42,579 bases of DNA from Chitinophagaceae bacterium (GTDB lineage: Bacteria > Bacteroidota > Bacteroidia > Chitinophagales > Chitinophagaceae). Shown here piece by piece: positions 16,420-23,735 of the stretch; within the stretch, counting starts at the first letter, position 1, and every line of letters begins with the position of its first letter. The DNA is taken from contig CANNJE010000012.1 of NCBI GenBank assembly GCA_947504605.1, positions 1-42,579 on the forward strand, written 5' to 3'. A program made the translations under genes and the position numbers. The notes under the pieces were generated by a model, which saw only the letters and a program-made list of their open reading frames with translations, was not told the DNA's origin and did no database searches.

Positions 16420-16719
16420 TAAAGGGGGGATGATTTTATTTTATAATTATATCTCTCCATCATCCACCAATTTAAATTTTGCAATAGAATTAGCTTCCAT
16501 CATCCTGTTTAATTGGGCTTTACCAAAACTTAATGTACAACGCTGCCAGTATTAAAACTGTGGCAACAATCATAGCGATAATAGAAGGTTTAAGTTTATA
16601 CATTTCTTTGTCTAGCGCAAATGCTTTTGGATTTACTTTAGGTCCTGCAAGACTAATTACAATCATAACGGCCAGTGTTATAAAAAAGGCCCAGCCCATA
16701 TTAATCAGGAGTGGGGTTT
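16420..16719 (-). repeat. Left copy of duplicated symporter 3' end
   Basis: About 300 bases, in the same orientation as 18218-18517. By eye the first 290 positions align without gaps and differ at seven. Similarity fades after 16710. It covers the non-coding downstream region and the last roughly 63 codons of the symporter gene. Confidence 0.9.
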
Positions 16720-16753
16720 TGATTGGTTTATAATTTCTAAATTTCATGAACAA
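16520..16753 (-). pseudogene. 3' fragment of the SSS sodium/sugar symporter gene
   Basis: The frame encodes LINMGWAFFITLAVMIVISLAG and continues to the end KFW of the complete symporter at 18318-20069. The first 13-15 codons (MFMKFRNYKPIKT) are unrelated to the symporter. Compared with the full gene, coding differences are four silent and two conservative (Ala for Val, Tyr for Phe), and the frame is undamaged. It is most likely a non-functional relic of a duplication. It could in principle be translated as a 77-residue two-helix membrane peptide. Confidence 0.8.
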
Positions 16754-16832
16754 AGTCCAATAAATCCATCACCATTTGGGTAGATAATTGTTCTCCTAAG
16801 AGGATAGTGTTGTATTGAATGCTGTTTTGATG

Positions 16833-18071
16833 CTACTGATTTTCAATTTCACCAAGTAGCCAATTGAAAACATTTAAATGATGTACACCCCTTCGATTAG
16901 GAGTAAATGATTCTGTTGTAAGTAAATATTTTGGATAGTTGTCATTAATCCTTTCTAATGAACCAAATTCACGCTCAACGGTTTTGTCATCACTCAATTG
17001 CCATGCAATTTGATAGTATTCAATATCACCGGTAGGCGTTTTACATACAAAGTCAACTTCGCTATTGCGACTCGTGCCTGTCCAAATTTTATAACCTCTA
17101 TGAAGTAATTCTAAATACACCACATTTTCCAGAATATGTCCCCGGTCTGTTGTTCTTTCTTTTCCTGCTAAAACGTTCAGTAATCCAGCATCAACTAAGT
17201 AATATTTTTCTTGAGTAGCTAATTGCTTTTTACCTTTTAGATCAAATCTGTTTACCTTATAAAATACAAAACTTGCAGTCAAATATTCAAGGTACTTTTC
17301 AACAGTAGAATGATGTATACTTTTTCCATCTTGTTTCAATGATTTCGATATATTGCTGGGCGAAAGTGCATTGCCAATGTTTGTTGCTACAAATTTTACG
17401 ATATTAGAGAAAGCTCTTTTGTCATTTATTTGGTATCGTTGTGTTATATCCTTTTCGATTATCGTTGTATAAATTGCTTCTAGATATTCATAAATTTTAT
17501 CGTAACCACTTTCACGTAATTCAACCCCTTTAGGTAGTGAGGTTTCATTTACATAATCAAAAAACAAGGCCTCATAATTAAGGTATTTATTGCTGGTCTC
17601 GATATTTCTTGCCGTAAGATATTCATGAAAAGAAAAAGGTAAAATAGAAATTTCAATATAGCGACCACTTAATATTGTAGCTAATTCGCTACTCAACAAA
17701 AATGCATTTGATCCTGTGATATATACATCAGTGTTTTCTGTAGCAAATAACCCATCCACTAATTTTTCAAATAGTGGAATATTCTGTACTTCATCAAGAA
17801 AAATGTAATTAGGTTTACCAACTTGTAATTTCTTTTTGATGTCAAAATAGATATCCTCCCAATTTTTATTTAAATAATTTTCTGGTAATTCAAAATTATA
17901 AAACTGAATTTGCCTTTTACCAATACCCATTTTAAGTAACTGCTCCTGGTATATACCAAGAAGAGTGGATTTGCCTGACCTGCGTAAGCCACTGACTACC
18001 TTTATTAAGTCTTTGTCTTTGAAGGACAATAGTTTGCTTATGTATTGCTTCCTATTGGTGTATTTTATCAT
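16833..18071 (-). CDS. AAA_14 / DUF4143 ATPase
   Basis: 412 residues. Walker A is GLRRSGKST (28-36) and Walker B is YIFLDEVQN (89-97), with a sensor-like TGSNAFLLS at about 118-126. The C-terminal DUF4143 domain (about 195-360) ends in RNSEVDFVCKT, a restriction-nuclease-like strand. These ATPases are often multicopy in Bacteroidota and spread between strains; a role in mobile elements or defence is suspected but not established. The gene lies between the two copies of the symporter 3' end. The leader contains a perfect 18-base palindrome and a smaller hairpin, which suggests control at the RNA or DNA level. Codon use looks like its neighbours. Confidence 0.9.
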   Translation of the reverse strand: MIKYTNRKQYISKLLSFKDKDLIKVVSGLRRSGKSTLLGIYQEQLLKMGIGKRQIQFYNFELPENYLNKNWEDIYFDIKKKLQVGKPNYIFLDEVQNIPLFEKLVDGLFATENTDVYITGSNAFLLSSELATILSGRYIEISILPFSFHEYLTARNIETSNKYLNYEALFFDYVNETSLPKGVELRESGYDKIYEYLEAIYTTIIEKDITQRYQINDKRAFSNIVKFVATNIGNALSPSNISKSLKQDGKSIHHSTVEKYLEYLTASFVFYKVNRFDLKGKKQLATQEKYYLVDAGLLNVLAGKERTTDRGHILENVVYLELLHRGYKIWTGTSRNSEVDFVCKTPTGDIEYYQIAWQLSDDKTVEREFGSLERINDNYPKYLLTTESFTPNRRGVHHLNVFNWLLGEIENQ

Positions 18072-18089
18072 CTTTCAAAAGTAGGTATA

Positions 18090-18128
18090 AATCATCAAAA
18101 CTTGCATTTTATGCAAGTTTTGATGATT
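18090..18128. repeat. Long perfect palindrome in the ATPase leader
   Basis: Two 18-base arms, AATCATCAAAACTTGCAT (18090-18107) and its exact complement (18111-18128), are separated by TTT. The element ends 19 bases before the ATPase ATG at 18071. It is too far from any gene end and lacks a T-run of a normal terminator in the right place. An operator, RNA switch, or mobile-element end is possible. Confidence 0.85.
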
Positions 18129-18132
18129 ATAT

Positions 18133-18147
18133 GAGATTCATAATCTC
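18133..18147. repeat. Short hairpin upstream of the palindrome
   Basis: GAGATT / AATCTC arms of six bases have a CAT loop. They lie four bases outside the long palindrome, so the ATPase leader could form two adjacent stem-loops. Confidence 0.5.
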
Positions 18148-18161
18148 GTTGAAAAACGAAC

Positions 18162-18169
18162 CAAATCTA
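18162..18169 (-). promoter_or_regulatory. Possible -7 element for the ATPase gene
   Basis: On the minus strand the bases read TAGATTTG, fitting TAnnTTTG. Transcription from here would give a leader of about 85 bases carrying both hairpins. There is no clear -33 box. An alternative TACTTTTG lies only a few bases before the ATG. Confidence 0.4.
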
Positions 18170-18202
18170 TGATTACATGGTTAGATAATTGTCCATTTAA
18201 GA

Positions 18203-18221
18203 GTACTAATAACAACTTAAA
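18203..18221 (+). repeat. Direct repeat of the tRNA-Leu 3' boundary (right copy)
   Basis: It is identical to 16353-16371 (GTACTAATAACAACTTAAA) but without a tRNA in front of it. It joins directly to the symporter 3' repeat, lacking the terminator hairpin that separates the two in the left copy. Confidence 0.6.
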
Positions 18222-18517
18222 GGGGGGATGATTTTATTTTATAATTATATCTCTCCATCATCCACCAATTTAAATTTTGTAATAGAATTAGCTTCCATCA
18301 TCCTGTTTAATTGGGCTTTACCAGAACTTAATGTACAACGCTGCCAGTATTAAAACTGTGGCAACAATCATAGCGATAATAGATGGTTTAAGTTTAAACA
18401 TTTCTTTGTCCAGCACAAATGCTTTTGGATTTACTTTCGGTCCTGCAAGACTAATTACAATCATAACGGCCAGTGTTATAAAAAAGGCCCAGCCCATATT
18501 AATCAGGAATGGAATTT
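18218..18517 (-). repeat. Right copy of duplicated symporter 3' end
   Basis: This is the partner of 16420-16719 at a constant offset of 1798 bases. It is continuous with the complete symporter gene, so this is the original location of the coding part. Confidence 0.9.
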
Positions 18518-20069
18518 CGTAAACACCATCTTTATTTAGAAATGCTGTGTACATGATATTTTCATGTCCCAGAACAGATACTGCAAAGCTGTTAAAGAAA
18601 ATAGCCATTGCAAATCCAGTGATAAGACCTGCTACTGCAGCAGTTCCTGTAGTGCGTTTCCAGAACATTCCAAGCAGGAACATGGCAAATACACCAGGGC
18701 TGATAAAGCCAGTATATTTTTGAATAAATGTAAATCCACCTTCGCCGCCAATGCCTAATAAATCTTCCCATGTAAACAGGATAGATATTACAATAGCTGC
18801 AAATGCAGCAACCCTTCCAATCCATACGGTATTCTTTTCTTCTAGATCAGAATAGGAGATATTTGCAGCAGCAAGAACTTCTTCTTTGGAATCTTCGTTT
18901 TTAACTTCCAATGGTTTCTTTCTGAAATATTTCAAGTAAATATCCAATGTGAAAATGGTGGCGATACTGTTTAGCTTACCTGCAAGAGAAGCTACGATAG
19001 CGGCTGTTAAAGCTGCAATAGCCAAACCTTTAAGGCCAGATGGCAGGAAACCCAGAATAGCAGAGTAGGCTCCATCCATGCCGCTTAATTGTGGCAAGTG
19101 TCCGTTCTTATGCAGTACATACGCTGCAATACCCGGTAACATTACAATGATTGGCATCAATAATTTTAAGAAACCTGCAAATAAAATTCCTTTGCGTGCT
19201 GTTTGCAAATCGGCACCCAGCGCTCTTTGTGTGATGTACTGATTACAACCCCAGTAATTTAAATTTACGATCCACTGTCCGGCAAAATACATTGCAATAC
19301 CTGGAAGTATCAAATATTTGTTGATATCTTCCTGAGAAGAAGTAGCCGTTGGCTTTTCTAATATCATATGAAAATGGTCGGGAGCTTGTGCCATCAGTGT
19401 TTTAAATCCTGCAAGCGCATCCGATCCCAGTCCAAACTTTTCACTCACGATGGTTAATGCAAAATAAATAGTTGCAAATCCGCCAATGATTAAAACAGCT
19501 ACCTGTATCACATCGGTATATCCTATTACTTTCATTCCTCCTAGTGTGATGATCAATGCAAATACTGCCAATGCAATCATTACAGTGTGCAAATATTCTG
19601 GTCCTATCAGTCCACTGATGGCAATCGCACCAAGGTATAAGATAGAAGTAAGGTTTACGAAAACGTATAGAAACAGCCAGAAGATGGCCATAATCAGCGA
19701 TACTGATTCATTGTATCTTGTTTTCAAAAACTGAGGCATAGTATAGATCTTATTCTTCAGGTAGATGGGAATAAACCATACCGCTATAATGATTAATGCT
19801 AGTGCTGCAATCCATTCGTAAGCAGCAACTGCAATACCTACAAAATAACCATTACCACTCATGCCAATAAACTGCTCTGCAGAAATATTGGAAGCAATCA
19901 GTGATGCTCCAATAGCCCACCATGTAAGTGAACCTTCTGCAAGGAAATAATCATGCGAGGCAGAAATAGATGCTTTCTTTTTTTTGTTGTATACCCAATA
20001 CCCATATCCTGCTACCAGTGCGAAGTAGATGATAAAAATGAGTATGTCTAAGGTTGATAAACTATTCAT
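18318..20069 (-). CDS. Sodium/sugar symporter, SSS (SGLT-like) family
   Basis: 583 residues with about 14 membrane helices, the normal SGLT size. It begins with STLDILIFIIYFALVAGYG and carries the family core IASNISAEQFIGMSGNGY, which contains the sodium-site helix, plus GGMKVIGYTDVIQ. A cytoplasmic loop of about 50 residues (KYFRKKPLEVKNEDSK...) separates late helices. It should import a monosaccharide with sodium across the inner membrane. The arabinose isomerase remnant directly upstream on the same strand suggests L-arabinose or a related pentose as the original substrate; this is inferred. With the catabolic gene broken, its present role is uncertain. The 3' end is duplicated at 16420. 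Confidence 0.92.
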   Translation of the reverse strand: MNSLSTLDILIFIIYFALVAGYGYWVYNKKKKASISASHDYFLAEGSLTWWAIGASLIASNISAEQFIGMSGNGYFVGIAVAAYEWIAALALIIIAVWFIPIYLKNKIYTMPQFLKTRYNESVSLIMAIFWLFLYVFVNLTSILYLGAIAISGLIGPEYLHTVMIALAVFALIITLGGMKVIGYTDVIQVAVLIIGGFATIYFALTIVSEKFGLGSDALAGFKTLMAQAPDHFHMILEKPTATSSQEDINKYLILPGIAMYFAGQWIVNLNYWGCNQYITQRALGADLQTARKGILFAGFLKLLMPIIVMLPGIAAYVLHKNGHLPQLSGMDGAYSAILGFLPSGLKGLAIAALTAAIVASLAGKLNSIATIFTLDIYLKYFRKKPLEVKNEDSKEEVLAAANISYSDLEEKNTVWIGRVAAFAAIVISILFTWEDLLGIGGEGGFTFIQKYTGFISPGVFAMFLLGMFWKRTTGTAAVAGLITGFAMAIFFNSFAVSVLGHENIMYTAFLNKDGVYEIPFLINMGWAFFITLAVMIVISLAGPKVNPKAFVLDKEMFKLKPSIIAMIVATVLILAALYIKFW

Positions 20070-20137
20070 ATTGTAGATTTGGGGTTTAAGTTTTAAAATA
20101 TTTTATTGGTTTGGTAAAATAGGTCATTCCATCTTAA

Positions 20138-20398
20138 TTATTTTTTTAAATTATACAGATTGCTGTCTTTAGTGATACAAACAAATTCAATACCGGCCAT
20201 ACCTGCGAAGTCTTCCAAATTTTCGGCTGATAAATTTTGACTGTAACTGGTGTGGTGAGCGCCACCGCTATAAATCCATGCGGCACAGGCTGTTTGCATG
20301 TTAGGATGTGGTTTCTATAAAACTCTGGGAACAGGTAATTTCGGCAAATCGAATTTTGGTTTCACTGCATCAAACAGTAATCTAAAACGGTTTCCCAT
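20138..20398 (-). pseudogene. araA: L-arabinose isomerase C-terminal remnant with nonsense mutation
   Basis: Translation on the minus strand gives MGNRFRLLFDAVKPKF, then LPKLPVPRVL, a TAG stop (20315-20317), and then KPHPNMQTACAAWIYSGGAHHT followed by ENLEDFAGMAGIEFV to a TAA at 20138. This matches the C-terminal part of AraA, in which the stop replaces the Trp of RVLW (TGG to TAG). Only about 87 of roughly 500 codons remain; the rest of the gene is absent upstream. It lies 68 bases before the symporter start and shows that an arabinose operon once stood here. The region 20399-20570 holds no recognisable gene. Confidence 0.85.
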
Positions 20399-20570
20399 AT
20401 TCATTAAAGTTAGTAATTATTTTTACCAATGTTTTCCACACTTTTAATGCACTTTTAATGGGCAAAGACTTTGCTGTTTTATTGGCAGATAATGGGCAGC
20501 TTGTTTATTATGGATGATTGGGTTTAAGTAGTTTATCTTTATTAAAGCAATTCCTTCTTTAGTTTTAAAA

Positions 20571-20912
20571 ATGATTCAGTGCATCGCTCCCATATTACCA
20601 GCATTTAGCTTCGAGGCTACAATAATGTTCTATAGCAGCAAATTGAATTTTACAGTAACAGAACAATCTGGCTACCTCGTTGTATCTGATGACAATATTG
20701 AAATCCATTTTTATAAAAGTTCTACTAAAGCGACTTTTATAAAAAGTTCCTGCTTTATTTTTGTGCGTAATATAGAGGATATGTACCTGCGGTTATCTGC
20801 ACTCGACATCATAAATCCTTCTGGAAGGCTAATGGTTAACGAAGTTGGAAATAAGGAATTTGTTGTGGAAGATAACAACGGCCATTTGCTGCGATTTACA
20901 GAAAAAAAATAG
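20571..20912 (+). CDS. VOC (glyoxalase/bleomycin-resistance-like) family protein
   Basis: 113 residues, one VOC module pair. The first beta-alpha-beta-beta unit starts IAPILPAFSFEATIMFYSSKLNFTV, followed by YLVVSDDNIEIHFYK. The second includes IFVRNIEDMYLRL and the closing KEFVVEDNNGHLLRFTEK, where the late Glu/Asp-N-G is typical. It resembles bleomycin-binding dimeric proteins (DDNIEIHF and the EF..ED.NGH..RF ending). Ligand or reaction is unknown. The next gene starts one base after its stop, so the two are cotranscribed and probably translationally coupled. Confidence 0.8.
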   Translation: MIQCIAPILPAFSFEATIMFYSSKLNFTVTEQSGYLVVSDDNIEIHFYKSSTKATFIKSSCFIFVRNIEDMYLRLSALDIINPSGRLMVNEVGNKEFVVEDNNGHLLRFTEKK

Positions 20913-20913
20913 A

Positions 20914-21423
20914 ATGAACAAGGATATAGAAATAAGGGATATTGTTGCTGCTGATAATGTTAGATTGGCTGAGATCATCCGGGCATCGCTGGAAGAGTTT
21001 GGTGCAGCTAAACCAGGTACTGTTTATTTTGATGCTACAACTGATCATTTATCAGATGTGTTTAAGGCATACGGTAGCCGTTATTTTGTAGTGAGTATTA
21101 ATGGGGAAGTAGTGGGTGGAGGCGGTTTATTTCCTACTGAGAGTTTGCCCGAAGGAACCTGCGAGCTGGTGAAACTTTATTTGGCTCCGGAAGCCAGGGG
21201 GCTAGGGCTTGGTAGAATGTTAATGCAAAAATGTGAGGTTGAAGCTTTTGAATTTGGGTATAAAAATATTTATCTGGAAACCATGCCCGAGCTAAATGTT
21301 GCTGTGCCTTTATATTTAAAAATGAATTATCAATACCTGAAAGCACCTCTGGGAAACAGCGGGCATAACGGTTGTAATATCTGGATGAGTAAGAAGCTGG
21401 GAATGGGTGGGGATACTATGTGA
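20914..21423 (+). CDS. GNAT family N-acetyltransferase
   Basis: 169 residues from the ATG at 20914, one base after the VOC gene stop. The acetyl-CoA pyrophosphate loop is VKLYLAPEARGLGLGRMLM (motif A, R-G-L-G-L-G). It is followed by a beta-alpha unit ending IYLETMPELNVAVPLYLKMNY, the usual motif B. The N-terminus IEIRDIVAADNVRLAEIIRASLEEFG is a standard GNAT start. The acceptor substrate cannot be read. Pairing with a VOC protein suggests a small-molecule modification or detoxification pair, which is inference. Confidence 0.85.
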   Translation: MNKDIEIRDIVAADNVRLAEIIRASLEEFGAAKPGTVYFDATTDHLSDVFKAYGSRYFVVSINGEVVGGGGLFPTESLPEGTCELVKLYLAPEARGLGLGRMLMQKCEVEAFEFGYKNIYLETMPELNVAVPLYLKMNYQYLKAPLGNSGHNGCNIWMSKKLGMGGDTM

Positions 21424-21444
21424 TATTCAATATACGGATAGTTT

Positions 21445-22068
21445 TTATTCACTTATTAATTCTACCTCATAGACCCCACTAAAAAGATACCATTTACTGG
21501 TGGCTATTTCCTGGCACTTGAATCGTTTTCTAATTTTTTCTCCTTTTTTAAAAATTCGGTTTCCTTTAATTTTAAAAAAACTGCCGGTAGGTAATTGTTC
21601 AACCAATAAATATCCTTCTTTAACAGGGTCATATTTTTTAAGCACCCGCAAAAGATGAATGTCTGAACAGCTGCTAGCTGCAGGGTTATGCAGGGAGCGG
21701 GTAAGGGTTAAGGCAATATCTTCTGGAAACAGATCTTTAGATAAAAACTGAACCAATATTTTCCCAAATTCATTTTTCCATTCCCTACCATGAGACTGAA
21801 CCCTATGGCCAAAACGCTCGTAGGTAAACAAGTGCGCCAATTCATGTAAGAGGGTGATTAAAAAAGAATATTTGTTAAGGTTGCCGTTTACACTGATGCG
21901 ATGATTGTTGCCGCCATGCGCATGCCTGTAATCTCCCAGGATAGTTTGGCGTTGCCTGCTTACTGTAAGTTGAACCTTATAATGTTGCAGGTAATACAAT
22001 ACGTCATCAAAACTACCCTCGGGTAAATATTGTTTTAACTCTATGAAAGGAACCTGCTGCTTAGGCAT
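21445..22068 (-). CDS. SprT-like zinc metalloprotein
   Basis: 207 residues. The zinc site is LLHELAHLF (H75, E76, H79) followed by VQSHGREWKNEF (H93), the SprT/Spartan arrangement HExxH...H. The preceding block RISVNGNLNKYSFLITLLHE fits the family. The second half (about 115-207) is beta-rich and has lost the zinc-ribbon cysteines of some relatives; it includes a KGEKIRKRFKC element. Eukaryotic Spartan cuts DNA-protein crosslinks; the bacterial role is unclear. Its start overlaps the stop of the upstream membrane protein gene by eight bases, so it is the last gene of the bactofilin operon. Confidence 0.85.
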   Translation of the reverse strand: MPKQQVPFIELKQYLPEGSFDDVLYYLQHYKVQLTVSRQRQTILGDYRHAHGGNNHRISVNGNLNKYSFLITLLHELAHLFTYERFGHRVQSHGREWKNEFGKILVQFLSKDLFPEDIALTLTRSLHNPAASSCSDIHLLRVLKKYDPVKEGYLLVEQLPTGSFFKIKGNRIFKKGEKIRKRFKCQEIATSKWYLFSGVYEVELISE

Positions 22069-22456
22069 TTTTTTTATTATTAAGCCGGGTAAGAATGGCT
22101 ACTTCAACAGCAAGGTAAATAAGGTAGAAAAACAAAGAAATAAATACGGCTTTTTTATTGTAATCATTTCCAATAATCACTACGTATGCCAGCACAGCTA
22201 TGGCGCATACAAACATTTTTAACATCATGCCTCCCATTACGCTTCTGATAAATACATTTAGATTAGGGTTGCTTAAAGCCTTGAATTGAAAAAGAAAAAC
22301 AAGGATGTTGATCAAAAGAAAAATTACATTAGCCACCAGTAATACACTTATATCTACATTAAATCTCAGTAAAATTGTTTTAAGCGAAAAGATTAAGATA
22401 TTGATAATGGCGAATACCGTAAAAAGGGGCAGTAGAAAGCGGGAAGATGAACTCAT
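22061..22456 (-). CDS. Four-helix membrane protein, AtpI-like position
   Basis: 131 residues from the ATG at 22456 (MSSSSRFLLPLF). Four hydrophobic helices lie near residues 7-28, 36-58, 69-92 and 100-120. The tail is polar (LTRLNNKKNA). In many Bacteroidota a protein of this shape sits between atpZ and the F0 subunit a gene and resembles AtpI. Here the neighbour on that side is the SprT-like gene instead. It starts eight bases after atpZ and overlaps the next gene by eight bases. Homology to AtpI is tentative. Confidence 0.6.
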   Translation of the reverse strand: MSSSSRFLLPLFTVFAIINILIFSLKTILLRFNVDISVLLVANVIFLLINILVFLFQFKALSNPNLNVFIRSVMGGMMLKMFVCAIAVLAYVVIIGNDYNKKAVFISLFFYLIYLAVEVAILTRLNNKKNA

Positions 22457-22464
22457 GAATGCAA

Positions 22465-22668
22465 TTATTTTTTTGAAGAAGTATCTATAATTATTTTTAT
22501 GATGATACCGATGATAAACAACAAAGGTAATGCCCAAACCGCTAACGGCATTCCTGTTTTTAACCATTTATCCAAAGCAGCGCCCATATACAATGCAACA
22601 GCAATGGCCACCATAAATTGAGTGACCATTCCGGCATATTTCCATAAAAATCGATTGTCATTATTCAT
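22465..22668 (-). CDS. atpZ: AtpZ/AtpI family small membrane protein
   Basis: 67 residues, two membrane helices (about 11-29 and 40-60). The pattern LWKYAGMVTQFMVAIAVALYMGAALDKWL, then a short loop and a second helix, is that of AtpZ, a magnesium-linked assembly or stability factor normally encoded with the ATP synthase. No ATP synthase gene is in the window. Its start overlaps the bactofilin stop by eight bases, suggesting coupled translation. Confidence 0.8.
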   Translation of the reverse strand: MNNDNRFLWKYAGMVTQFMVAIAVALYMGAALDKWLKTGMPLAVWALPLLFIIGIIIKIIIDTSSKK

Positions 22669-23065
22669 TTACGGCAACAGGTACATCCTGTTTTAATTCT
22701 ACAATATTGGCACCCATATGGCATTGTCCATTAAAACTTACCGTAGGCTCCATAAACAATTTGGCCGTATGTATATCTCCTGCTACAGAGGCATTTCCTT
22801 TAAGAACGAGCAATCCCTTTGTATTAATATTTCCAACTACCTGTCCTGCAATATCCGCTTCGCTGCTAAACAGGTTGCCTTCAATTAGTCCGGATGGCCC
22901 AATTAATACTTTTGCTTTGCTGTAAACATTACCCCTAATGGTACCGTCTACTCTAATATCACCATTACTTTCTATGTCTCCAGTAATGGTGTTACCAGCT
23001 CCGATGATGCTGGCGGAATTTGCCGGAGATTCATCCCGGTAAGAATTAGATTTTTTTGAAAACAT
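22661..23065 (-). CDS. Bactofilin family cytoskeletal protein
   Basis: 134 residues. The core (about 20-120) is a right-handed beta-helix repeat: IIGAGNTITGDIESNGDIRVDG, then IRGNVYSKAKVLIGPSG, IEGNLFSSEADIAGQV and KGNASVAGDIHTAKL, a clear bactofilin pattern. It should polymerise without nucleotide at the inner membrane and act in cell shape or in positioning of wall enzymes. Bactofilin genes often pair with an M23 endopeptidase gene; here the upstream partner is a short membrane protein that lacks the peptidase domain. Confidence 0.92.
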   Translation of the reverse strand: MFSKKSNSYRDESPANSASIIGAGNTITGDIESNGDIRVDGTIRGNVYSKAKVLIGPSGLIEGNLFSSEADIAGQVVGNINTKGLLVLKGNASVAGDIHTAKLFMEPTVSFNGQCHMGANIVELKQDVPVAVNE

Positions 23066-23134
23066 GATCAGAAGTATTTGGTTTGTAAATAGGTTATGTG
23101 AATATATATATAACGTTCAATTAGCAAAATTATT

Positions 23135-23533
23135 CTAGTCGTCGCTTGTTTCAATTTTTGGCAAGGCAAGGGTGGTTGTATCCAATTTCGGTATTGTTCC
23201 CTGCAGTACTTTTTGCAGGTTTTCGAAATACTGTTGGTGGTATTTTAATGCTTGCTCCATGGAGTCGGTCCTTATTTTCAGGTCACGGTATTCCTTCACT
23301 TCCTTTACATTGCCATATCCTACACCTGGAAGATAATATTTTAAGGGGGTAAAAATGATCAGAGAAGCGGTGAGACCTACTAGCAAAACAAATAAAGTAC
23401 TGAAAGCTATATAAACGCTCATTCTGTTAAGTTTAAACTTAACCACTTCTTCATAGGTATCCTCATTCATTATCACCAGCCGATAATGACTTCTTAATCT
23501 TTTTAGTGTATTTACAGGTTCTACTTTGGCCAT
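23135..23533 (-). CDS. M23-peptidase-like N-terminal anchor protein without peptidase domain
   Basis: 132 residues. The N-terminus KRLRSHYRLVIMNEDTYEEVVKFKLNRMSVYI leads into one membrane helix (about 40-62) and then a short coiled-coil region (VKEYRDLKIRTDSMEQALKYHQQYF). This is the same layout as the N-terminal part of Bacteroidota M23 metallopeptidases, but the chain stops before any LytM domain. Only 69 bases separate it from the bactofilin gene, too few for a lost domain. It is probably an intact short membrane partner rather than a frameshift, but a deletion cannot be excluded. It is the first gene of the operon. Confidence 0.65.
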   Translation of the reverse strand: MAKVEPVNTLKRLRSHYRLVIMNEDTYEEVVKFKLNRMSVYIAFSTLFVLLVGLTASLIIFTPLKYYLPGVGYGNVKEVKEYRDLKIRTDSMEQALKYHQQYFENLQKVLQGTIPKLDTTTLALPKIETSDD

Positions 23534-23670
23534 ATTTTTTTATAGAGTGCTAAAATTAACAAACCCTGCTGAAACGAGAGAATATTAGAAAAATTAATAT
23601 TTATTGGCTGTCAGTACTTATTTTAACATAATTAAACCATTCACAGTGGTTTAATTAGGGCCAAGGGCTT

Positions 23671-23678
23671 TAAATTTG
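23671..23678 (+). promoter_or_regulatory. -7 element for the porW/sprE gene
   Basis: TAAATTTG matches TAnnTTTG, with TTTA 17 bases before it at the -33 position (one base off TTTG). The leader would be about 50 bases long. Confidence 0.5.
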
Positions 23679-23735
23679 AGGTTTGAATTGTAAAAAAAAG
23701 CCGATATTTAACCGCATAAATTACATCTATTTTAC

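Noticed and set aside
20458-20517. Short plus-strand frame MGKDFAVLLADNGQLVYYG
   Set aside because: Nineteen codons, no ribosome-binding site or family match; it may be a fragment of a lost gene but cannot be supported.
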